Assembly: GCA_015485235.1 (NCBI GenBank)
Contig: WFTX01000165.1
Span: 1-6,716 of the forward strand
Reading direction: 5' to 3'
Length of the DNA stretch: 6,716 nucleotides
Source of the DNA: Nitrospirota bacterium
GTDB taxonomy: Bacteria > Nitrospirota > Thermodesulfovibrionia > Thermodesulfovibrionales > JdFR-85
Part shown: positions 1-4,887 of the stretch, one piece after another
How positions within the stretch are numbered: position 1 is the stretch's first letter
How the letters are laid out: the number at the start of each line of letters is the position of its first letter
Notes under the pieces: generated by a model
The model's input: the letters and a program-made list of their open reading frames with translations, nothing else
The model's database searches: none
What the model was told of the DNA's origin: nothing
Position numbers and translations under genes: made by a program

Positions 1-23
1 GCAGGCCATCCAAGGCAGCCATA

Positions 24-50
24 CCCCAAAAAGTCTTCGACTTTTCGGGG
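24..50. other. Hairpin, possible terminator-like structure or repeat arm
   Basis: CCCC (24-27) pairs with GGGG (47-50), and AAAAGTC (29-35) pairs with GACTTTT (39-45), around a three-base TTC loop with one A/C mismatch. The short segments GCAGG (1-5) and CCTGC (54-58) could add an outer stem. No T-run follows on the + strand, so a classical intrinsic terminator is not shown. It could be the end of a structure belonging to a gene left of the window, or a dispersed palindromic repeat. Confidence 0.5.
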
Positions 51-65
51 GCCCCTGCTCAGAGG

Positions 66-110
66 CAGGCAATCTACTTCACCTTCCTGGTGAAGATCAT
101 AGATTGCCTG
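66..110. repeat. Long inverted repeat / cruciform-forming hairpin
   Basis: CAGGCAATCTA (66-76) and TAGATTGCCTG (100-110) are perfect 11-bp arms. Just inside them CTTCACC (77-83) pairs perfectly with GGTGAAG (89-95), leaving a five-base loop (84-88) and a four-base bulge (96-99). That gives 18 paired bases in 45. The core GGCAATCT recurs at 167-174. There is no T-tract and no recognisable RNA family. It may be a palindromic intergenic repeat, a bidirectional transcript end, or a protein-binding palindrome. Confidence 0.6.
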
Positions 111-191
111 AAACCGCTCAAACCCTATGCCCTCCTGCCCTTTATTGTTGGGGTATTTTTTCTATCGGCAATCTGGGGAGGGAACCCTTCC

Positions 192-221
192 TTGACAAAG
201 GATTTTTTGATATGCAAGAAT
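192..221 (+). promoter_or_regulatory. Putative sigma70-type promoter of the fur operon
   Basis: A perfect TTGACA -35 hexamer lies at 192-197. The best -10 at acceptable spacing is weak (AAGAAT, 216-221, 18-bp spacer). The surrounding 150-250 region is AT-rich compared with the flanking sequence. Transcription would begin around 228, just ahead of the Fur box at 231-249, so bound Fur would block initiation or early elongation. The -35 match is seen; the -10 assignment is a guess. Confidence 0.35.
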
Positions 222-230
222 TCTAAAGAA

Positions 231-249
231 GATACTGAAAATCATTATC
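231..249 (+). promoter_or_regulatory. Fur box (predicted Fur operator) at the fur start codon
   Basis: The 19-mer GATACTGAAAATCATTATC matches the classical Fur consensus GATAATGATAATCATTATC at 17 of 19 positions; the differences are at box positions 5 and 9. It ends one base before the ATG at 251 and fills the place where a Shine-Dalgarno sequence would normally sit. Its position directly in front of a fur homologue supports negative autoregulation of fur, and with it the two genes behind. Confidence 0.8.
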
Positions 250-250
250 C

Positions 251-700
251 ATGAATATGCATAATGAAAAGGATATATTTACCGACTTTCTCGCCAGCCG
301 GAAGCTCCGGATGACGCCACAGCGCGGGTTGATACTCGATGTATTTCTCAGGACCAAGGCCCATATAACATCAGAGGAACTGTACAACAAGGCAAAGAAG
401 CGGGACAGGTCCATCGGCCAGGCCACTGTTTACAGGACGCTCAAACTCCTTTCCCAGGCAGGCCTTGCAAGGGAGGTGGATTTCGGTGATGGTGTAGTCA
501 GATATGAGCACGGCTATGGTGACGAGCATCATGACCATATAATCTGTGAGAGATGCGGGAAGCAGATCGAGGTGCTTGACGAGCGGATCGAGCGTCTCCA
601 GAAGAAACTCGCCGCCAGGCATGGCTTCACCCTCACAGGTCATTCAATGTATCTCTACGGTATATGCAGGGAATGCAGAAGGAAAGAGGAGAAGGGGTAA
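251..700 (+). CDS. fur: Fur-family ferric uptake regulator
   Basis: This is a metal-dependent DNA-binding repressor of iron-responsive genes, 149 residues long, which is the usual Fur size. The N-terminal winged helix (about 10-85) contains the family hallmarks TPQR (22-25), GQATVYRTLKLL (56-67, recognition helix region) and the REVDFGDGVVRYEH stretch (74-87). The metal-binding and dimerisation half follows: HHDH (93-96), CxxC at C99/C102 (structural zinc), H124 and H131, and a second CxxC at C139/C142 near the C-terminus. This pattern favours Fur proper over Zur, Mur or PerR, although the metal cannot be fixed from sequence. The ATG at 251 is the first start after in-frame stops at 224 and 236; an ATG at 257 is a close alternative. 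No good Shine-Dalgarno lies 5-12 bases upstream, because a Fur box occupies that stretch. The gene heads an operon-like run with the channel gene that overlaps its 3' end. Confidence 0.95.
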   Translation: MNMHNEKDIFTDFLASRKLRMTPQRGLILDVFLRTKAHITSEELYNKAKKRDRSIGQATVYRTLKLLSQAGLAREVDFGDGVVRYEHGYGDEHHDHIICERCGKQIEVLDERIERLQKKLAARHGFTLTGHSMYLYGICRECRRKEEKG

Positions 701-1725
701 CCTTCCGCACGGGTTCCCTCAGGGACGGCAAAGTAGTGGCCGAGCTCCTGAGAGGGGTCCGGGACGGAAAGGTCCCCCGGTCTGAGAGACCGCGTGACCT
801 TTCCCGACTATCCCTTGTTGGTGCCGATCTTGAAGGTGTTGATCTTTCAGGTATGGACCTTAGCGGCTCTGACCTGGGCAATGCAAGGCTGAGAGGGGCC
901 CGTTTATTCAAAGCTAATCTCTGCGATGCCGTCCTCAGAAAGGCAGACCTTGAAGATGCTGAATTGAGCGGGGCTGATCTTTCCGGGGCCGACCTTGAGG
1001 AGATAAAGGCAAGGAATGCCGGTTTCGGCATGGCGAAGATGGCCAGGACAAGACTCTTTCAGGCGGACCTCTCCGGTGCGACCCTCACGATGACCGACCT
1101 CTCCCAGGCTGATCTCAGGTGCTGCAGGCTTGAGGGGGCAAGATTGAGGGAGGCGAAGATAGCCGAGGCTGACCTTTCCCATGCCGATCTCAGGAATGTG
1201 GATATGTCACTCTCAAAGGTGCACGGCTCTAACTTCACGAATGCCGACCTGAGGGGTGCAAGGCTCAGGCAGGTGAGCGGTTATGACTCCGCAACCTGGA
1301 TAGGAGTTGATATCAGAGATATCAACTTCTCCGGTGCCTATCTGATGAGGCGGTTCATCATGGACCAGAACTTCCTGAAGGAGTTCAGGGAGAGGAGCAG
1401 GACAACAAAGGTCTTTTATTATATCTGGTGGATAACCAGTGATTGCGGGAGGAGCATGGCGAGATGGTGTGCCTGGACATTGCTTCTGCTGGTACTTTTC
1501 GGTTTTCTCTACATGGTTACAGGGGTTGATTACGGGGAGCACCGGACATGGCTTTCGCCTTTTTATTACAGTGTAGTGACACTCACCACCCTCGGTTATG
1601 GTGATGTGGTGCCTGCCGGGACGGCAGCACAGATTGTCGCGATGATTGAGGTGGTGACAGGGTACATCATGCTTGGCGGTCTCCTGTCTATTTTTACAAA
1701 TAAGATGGCCCGGCGGGCTGACTGA
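664..1725 (+). CDS. Pentapeptide-repeat protein fused to a two-TM potassium-channel pore
   Basis: This is a predicted inner-membrane K+ channel subunit with a large cytosolic right-handed beta-helix at its N-terminus (353 residues with this start). Residues 46-205 form an unbroken run of about 32 pentapeptides of the A(D/N)LXX type, for example LSGAD LSGAD at 101-110, enough for about eight square coils. A less regular stretch continues to about 228. The C-terminal part is an Ion_trans_2-like module: TM1 about 267-287, pore helix 299-308, the K+ selectivity signature TLGYGD at 309-314, and TM2 about 320-343. It ends shortly after TM2 with no RCK domain. The function of the beta-helix is unknown; it could bind a partner, aid assembly or gate the pore. 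The start is uncertain: ATG 664 overlaps fur by 37 bp with a poor ribosome site, ATG 673 is alternative, and GTG 736 (AGGGA at 721-725) would avoid the overlap. Operon position implies co-transcription with fur. Confidence 0.9.
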   Translation: MQGMQKERGEGVTFRTGSLRDGKVVAELLRGVRDGKVPRSERPRDLSRLSLVGADLEGVDLSGMDLSGSDLGNARLRGARLFKANLCDAVLRKADLEDAELSGADLSGADLEEIKARNAGFGMAKMARTRLFQADLSGATLTMTDLSQADLRCCRLEGARLREAKIAEADLSHADLRNVDMSLSKVHGSNFTNADLRGARLRQVSGYDSATWIGVDIRDINFSGAYLMRRFIMDQNFLKEFRERSRTTKVFYYIWWITSDCGRSMARWCAWTLLLLVLFGFLYMVTGVDYGEHRTWLSPFYYSVVTLTTLGYGDVVPAGTAAQIVAMIEVVTGYIMLGGLLSIFTNKMARRAD

Positions 1726-1731
1726 GGTGGA

Positions 1732-2586
1732 TTGATTCTTAAATTTTCCCGGAGAAAAAAGAGTAATCCCCGGGAGGAACTGAGGGATCTCCTTCCCGGA
1801 TATGAACTCCCGAGTTTTCCGGCAGCGGTGATGAATGTACTATCATTGCTGAGAGATCCGGAATCCTCAATGGTGGCCATCACCGAGTTGATAAAGGTTG
1901 ATCCGGGGATGAATGTGAGGGTTCTGGGCACGGTGAATTCCGCTGCCTTCGGCCTTGCCTCCAAGGTGAGCAATATTCAACATGCCGTCACTCTGCTTGG
2001 AAGATCAAGGCTTGAGGCCATTGTTCTCTCTCTTGCGGTCAGGGACTCCTTGCCCAGGGCGAAGGCCTCCTGCTTTGACACCGCCGAGTTCTGGAAGACA
2101 TCGGCAAGACGGGCAAGCCTGGCAAGGCTTCTTGCACACAAGCTACATCCGGTGACGGAGACGGAGTCCTTTACGGCAGGACTGCTCCAGGACATGGCGA
2201 TGCCGGTGCTGGCGGATATCAAAAAGGAGGAGTATTGCAGCATCTTAAGGGAATACTATGAGAGCAGGGCCATCTGTATAGAGGAATTAGAGAGAAAGGC
2301 CTTCGGGTTTGATCACCAGATACTGGGCGGACTGATGGCAGAGGAATGGGGCCTGCCTGAGTACCTTGTTCATTCCATAGCCAGTCATCACGGTGGAAGT
2401 GATGAAAAGGGGGTTGATCCGGCCATATACCTTGTCTCGTTACTCCGCGAGCATGATAACCCTGAGGGGAATGAGCTGCTGCTGAGGGTTGCAGAGAATG
2501 ATTACGGCATCAGGAAGGATGAGATGATCGAGGTGATCAAGGCGGCCTTTCAGGATGCAGAGGAGTTTTCGGAGCTTATTACCTGA
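1732..2586 (+). CDS. HDOD-domain signalling protein
   Basis: This is a cytosolic protein of 284 residues, almost all of it one HDOD domain (about 18-225), a degenerate relative of HD-GYP and HD phosphohydrolases found in bacterial signalling. Visible hallmarks are LPSFP (26-30), DPGMNVRVLGTVNSAAFG (57-74), the IQHAVTLLGRSRLEAI segment (82-97), AGLLQDMAMPVL (149-160) and SIASHHGG (215-222). Where the catalytic HD pair of true HD proteins would lie the sequence reads Q153-D154, so it is probably a binding or scaffold protein rather than an enzyme, as is usual for HDOD proteins. No GGDEF, EAL or receiver domain is attached; the N-terminus is short and basic. The start is a TTG at 1732, 6 bp after the channel stop; AGGTGG at 1725-1730 lies close in front of it, so the start is plausible but not certain. 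It probably shares the fur transcript. Its partner and signal cannot be told from sequence. Confidence 0.88.
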   Translation: MILKFSRRKKSNPREELRDLLPGYELPSFPAAVMNVLSLLRDPESSMVAITELIKVDPGMNVRVLGTVNSAAFGLASKVSNIQHAVTLLGRSRLEAIVLSLAVRDSLPRAKASCFDTAEFWKTSARRASLARLLAHKLHPVTETESFTAGLLQDMAMPVLADIKKEEYCSILREYYESRAICIEELERKAFGFDHQILGGLMAEEWGLPEYLVHSIASHHGGSDEKGVDPAIYLVSLLREHDNPEGNELLLRVAENDYGIRKDEMIEVIKAAFQDAEEFSELIT

Positions 2587-2615
2587 ATTTTCCCCTTCTT
2601 TATAAAACCTGAATT
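2581..2615 (+). repeat. Direct repeat of the element's terminal 9-mer
   Basis: ACCTGAATT occurs at 2581-2589, overlapping the stop codon of the HDOD gene, and again at 2607-2615 as the left end of the inverted-repeat element. The copies are 26 bp apart. This may be chance, a remnant of an earlier insertion, or a sign that the element arrived next to a similar target sequence. Confidence 0.45.
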
Positions 2616-2842
2616 AAGCGATTTTTTCATAAGAACGGGCAAGTGAAGGCGTCTCGTAACCCCGTTTTAATGCAATGATGATTAAATTACAAAAAAGGAT
2701 GATAATCAACCTGACGGGTGAAAGACCGGGCAGTTGGTGTGTGGATAAAGCGGTATTGCTCAAACGGGGATTACTCGCCTCCTCCACCTGCCCCAAAAGG
2801 GTATCCTGGATAATATCAGGATAAGAATCGTTCAATTCAGGT
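2607..2842. repeat. MITE-like element with long imperfect inverted-repeat arms
   Basis: Perfect 9-bp ends ACCTGAATT (2607-2615) and AATTCAGGT (2834-2842) bound a 236-bp segment. The outer 20 bases of each arm match at about 17 positions (2607-2626 against 2842-2823). A second matching block lies further in: GGGCA, AGGCG, GTAA and CCCCGTTT between 2637 and 2667 reappear as the reverse complement between 2762 and 2793, with small indels. The right arm carries its own extra hairpin (TATCCTG 2802-2808 with CAGGATA 2817-2823). Size and structure fit a non-autonomous miniature element or a folded dispersed repeat. I see no clear target-site duplication. It fills most of the 307 bp between the HDOD gene and uvrC. 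No known family is recognised. A minus-strand open frame spans it but is not convincing as a gene. Confidence 0.6.
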
Positions 2843-2882
2843 ACCAATAATTTTACAGCAGATCTTTCTTTTTTGACGCCTC

Positions 2883-2888
2883 AAGGAA
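2883..2888 (+). promoter_or_regulatory. Ribosome binding site that fixes the uvrC start
   Basis: AAGGAA at 2883-2888 stands five bases before ATG 2894. This favours ATG 2894 over the in-frame TTG at 2873, which has no Shine-Dalgarno sequence and would add seven residues not typical of UvrC. Confidence 0.65.
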
Positions 2889-2893
2889 CAACC

Positions 2894-4684
2894 ATGCAGA
2901 CAGATGAGATCAGGGAAAAACTGAAGACCCTTCCTGCCCGCCCCGGGGTATACATCTTCAAGGGTGAAAGAGAGCGGGTCCTCTATGTGGGCAAGGCAAA
3001 GAACCTCAAGAACCGGCTCAGGAGTTACTTCCAGCAATCGGCCAGGCTGGAGCCGAGGAAGGCAAAGATGATCCGGAAGGTCCGGGACTTCTCCATAATG
3101 GTCACTGAAAACGAACTGGAGGCCCTCGCCCTTGAGGCTAACCTGATCAAGGAGTACCGTCCCCGATACAATGTAATCCTGAGGGATGACAAGAACTACC
3201 CCTATCTCAGGCTTACCCTGAGGGAGGAGTGGCCCCGGCTTGATGTGGTGAGGAGGATAAAAAGGGACGGTTCCCTCTATTTCGGCCCCTACATTCCCGC
3301 AGCATCTCTCTGGGAGACCCTTGCATTCATAAGGAGAAATTTTCCCATCCGGCCCTGCAGATACAGGCTGGACAGGCCGATGAGGCCCTGCATCCAGTAT
3401 CAGATGAAGAAATGCCCGGCACCCTGTGCAGGCCTGGTTTCCCGGGAGGAGTATATGAGGATGGTTAAGGAGGTGGAGCTATTTCTGAAGGGGAGAAAGG
3501 ACGATCTCATTGCTGACCTCGAGGAGAAGATGTACAGGCTATCGGAAGAACTCCGGTACGAAGAGGCAGCAGGCGTCAGGGACAGGCTGAGGGCTCTGAG
3601 GATAGCCTTTGAGTCACAGCGGGTTATCTCTCCTGATCTGGGTGATCTTGATGTGATCGGGATCTACGGTGACGGGAGGGATTCAACCGTTCAGGTCCTC
3701 TTCGTAAGAAACGGTCTGCTCACAGGGGGAAAGGGTTTCTTCATCAGGGATACAGGCGATATGCCCCTTGGTGAACTCATCTCATCGGTCCTGGAGTCGT
3801 TCTATTCAGGAGACCTGATCATTCCACGGGAGATACTGGTCCAGGAGGGCCCTGAAGAAGAGGAGTACCTCACCCGGTGGCTTTCGGACAAGGCACTGAG
3901 GAAGGTGAGGATCATACAGCCGAAAAGGGGTAAGAAGAGGGAGCTTCTGGAGATGGCGGTCAGTAATGCCGAGACAGCCCATCTTGCAAGGAAGGGAGAG
4001 ATGGTGGAGGGGATTGAAGCGCGGCTCCGTGAACTGCTCGGACTGAGAAGGTCCCCCCGGTCAATAGGAGCCTTCGATGTATCCACCACGTTCGGGAGCT
4101 ATTCCGTGGGAGCCTTTGTCTGGTGGGAGGAAGGGAATTTCAGGAAGGAGTTTTACAGGCACCTGAAGATTCGCCAGACCCCGGGTATTGATGACTATGC
4201 GATGATGGAAGAGACCGTCCGGAGGACGGTCAGAAACCTGGGAGGACGGTTGCCGGACCTGATAGTTATAGATGGCGGGGAGGGACAACTGAACCGGGCC
4301 GTAGTCGGGCTCAGAGAGGTGGTTGATGAGACGGATATGCCTGAAGTGATAGGGGTTGCCAAGAAGCCGGACCGGGCTATACTCCCGTGGGGCGAGACTG
4401 TCCCGCTCCGCTCCGGGGGGCCGGAGGCCATGCTTCTTATCAGGATAAGGGACGAGGTCCACCGGTTTGTACTCTCCTTTCACCGGAAGGTGAGAGGGAA
4501 GGGGCTTCTTGAGTCCCGCCTTGAGCGGATCAGGGGGGTTGGGAGGAAACGAAGGCTTGCCCTCCTGAGGAGGTTTGGCTCAATTGACGCGATAAGAAAG
4601 GCATCCCTTGAGGATCTCGCAAAGGTAGAGGGGATGAACAGGGCTGTGGCAGAAGAGGTGTTAAAGACGCTCAGGGAAAGATAG
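2894..4684 (+). CDS. uvrC: UvrABC excinuclease subunit C
   Basis: UvrC makes both incisions around bulky DNA lesions after UvrA/UvrB damage recognition, in the cytosolic nucleotide excision repair pathway. The protein has 596 residues from ATG 2894, a normal length. Domain order: GIY-YIG nuclease for the 3' cut (about 13-97) with GVY (18-20), YVGKAKNL (31-38), R41, E81 in LEAN and N93; a cysteine cluster C155, C166, C174 and C178 matching the reported [4Fe-4S] ligands; a UVR domain that contacts UvrB (about 203-238); the RNase H-like nuclease for the 5' cut (about 380-530) with D395 in FDVS, D460 in VIDGGEGQL and H523 in RDEVHRF; and two helix-hairpin-helix motifs (about 541-592, IRGVGRKRR). 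Small deviations are FDVST where FDIS[HN] is usual and GGEGQL for GGKGQL; the catalytic acids remain. The gene has no obvious operon partner: about 290 bp of repeat lies upstream and 203 bp of leader downstream. Confidence 0.97.
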   Translation: MQTDEIREKLKTLPARPGVYIFKGERERVLYVGKAKNLKNRLRSYFQQSARLEPRKAKMIRKVRDFSIMVTENELEALALEANLIKEYRPRYNVILRDDKNYPYLRLTLREEWPRLDVVRRIKRDGSLYFGPYIPAASLWETLAFIRRNFPIRPCRYRLDRPMRPCIQYQMKKCPAPCAGLVSREEYMRMVKEVELFLKGRKDDLIADLEEKMYRLSEELRYEEAAGVRDRLRALRIAFESQRVISPDLGDLDVIGIYGDGRDSTVQVLFVRNGLLTGGKGFFIRDTGDMPLGELISSVLESFYSGDLIIPREILVQEGPEEEEYLTRWLSDKALRKVRIIQPKRGKKRELLEMAVSNAETAHLARKGEMVEGIEARLRELLGLRRSPRSIGAFDVSTTFGSYSVGAFVWWEEGNFRKEFYRHLKIRQTPGIDDYAMMEETVRRTVRNLGGRLPDLIVIDGGEGQLNRAVVGLREVVDETDMPEVIGVAKKPDRAILPWGETVPLRSGGPEAMLLIRIRDEVHRFVLSFHRKVRGKGLLESRLERIRGVGRKRRLALLRRFGSIDAIRKASLEDLAKVEGMNRAVAEEVLKTLRER

Positions 4685-4702
4685 CAAACATCAGGCCCGG
4701 CA

Positions 4703-4733
4703 GGGGGCATCCCCCCGGAATCACACCGGATTC
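4703..4733 (+). terminator. Weak hairpins after uvrC, possible transcript end
   Basis: GGGGG (4703-4707) can pair with CCCCC (4711-4715) across CAT, and GAATC (4718-4722) with GATTC (4729-4733). Neither is followed by a T-run, so this is not a canonical intrinsic terminator; Rho-dependent termination or read-through is equally possible. Confidence 0.2.
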
Positions 4734-4813
4734 ACCCTCCTACCATAGAAACTGCCCTGGAAGTCAATCGGCAATTTACGGTTTCCCTCCAACATTTCCA
4801 TAACCTGTCCGAT

Positions 4814-4829
4814 TGTGAGATAATACACA
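4814..4829 (+). promoter_or_regulatory. CRP/FNR-like palindrome overlapping a possible -10 box
   Basis: TGTGA (4814-4818), six bases, then ACACA (4825-4829) resembles the TGTGA-N6-TCACA operator of CRP-type regulators with one mismatch. The spacer is GATAAT (4819-4824), which could serve as a -10 hexamer for the metal-transport unit; a matching -35 is weak (TTTCCA, 4795-4800). If used, binding here would repress. This rests on one short match only. Confidence 0.2.
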
Positions 4830-4833
4830 GGCA

Positions 4834-4852
4834 GGGGGCAGCAGATGTCCCC
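4834..4852 (+). other. Leader hairpin upstream of the metal-transport unit
   Basis: GGGGGCA (4834-4840) pairs with TGTCCCC (4846-4852), including one G-U pair, around a five-base loop. GGCAG (4830-4834) and CTGCC (4860-4864) can form an alternative outer stem, and CCGGTCCGG (4863-4871) lies next to the ribosome site. I do not recognise the conserved cores of the M-box (Mg2+) or yybP-ykoY (Mn2+) riboswitches here. Confidence 0.35.
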
Positions 4853-4875
4853 TCAGTTTCTGCCGGTCCGGTCTG

Positions 4876-4885
4876 AAGGAGGAGG
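4876..4885 (+). promoter_or_regulatory. Strong ribosome binding site for the MgtE-N/CBS gene
   Basis: AAGGAGGAGG at 4876-4885 stands just ahead of ATG 4888; AAGGAGG leaves five bases of spacing. It is the strongest Shine-Dalgarno in the window and fixes the start. CCTCCT at 4736-4741 is complementary to it and might mask it in a longer leader transcript. Confidence 0.8.
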
Positions 4886-4887
4886 CT

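Noticed and set aside
2..226. Plus-strand frame open from the left edge to TAA at 224-226, possibly the end of an upstream gene
   Set aside because: It runs through both strong hairpins and a TTGACA box, shows no family resemblance, and its composition does not look coding. A gene tail cannot be excluded without upstream sequence.
633..1031. Minus-strand open frame opposite the pentapeptide repeats
   Set aside because: Its periodic Arg/Ser-rich translation is the antisense shadow of the five-codon repeat in the real gene.
2700..2708. TGATAATCA, the centre of a Fur box, inside the repeat element
   Set aside because: Extended to 19 bp it matches the consensus at only about 12 positions and it is not placed next to a promoter or start.
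2614..2847. Minus-strand open frame of 77 codons starting at TTG 2847, with a short hydrophobic stretch
   Set aside because: It coincides almost exactly with the inverted-repeat element, has no recognisable domain or convincing ribosome site, and its ends are the repeat arms. An open frame by chance or a remnant is more likely than a gene.
2873..2893. TTG at 2873 as the uvrC start
   Set aside because: No Shine-Dalgarno precedes it, the added residues are not UvrC-like, and AAGGAA is correctly placed for ATG 2894.
4758..4772. Sigma54-like GG-N10-GC upstream of the MgtE-N/CBS gene
   Set aside because: The GG and GC spacing fits but the flanking bases do not match TGGCAC-N5-TTGC well; such a dinucleotide pair occurs often by chance.
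4811..4829. Fur box upstream of the metal-transport unit
   Set aside because: The best alignment matches only about 8 of 19 positions, so direct Fur control of this unit is not supported.
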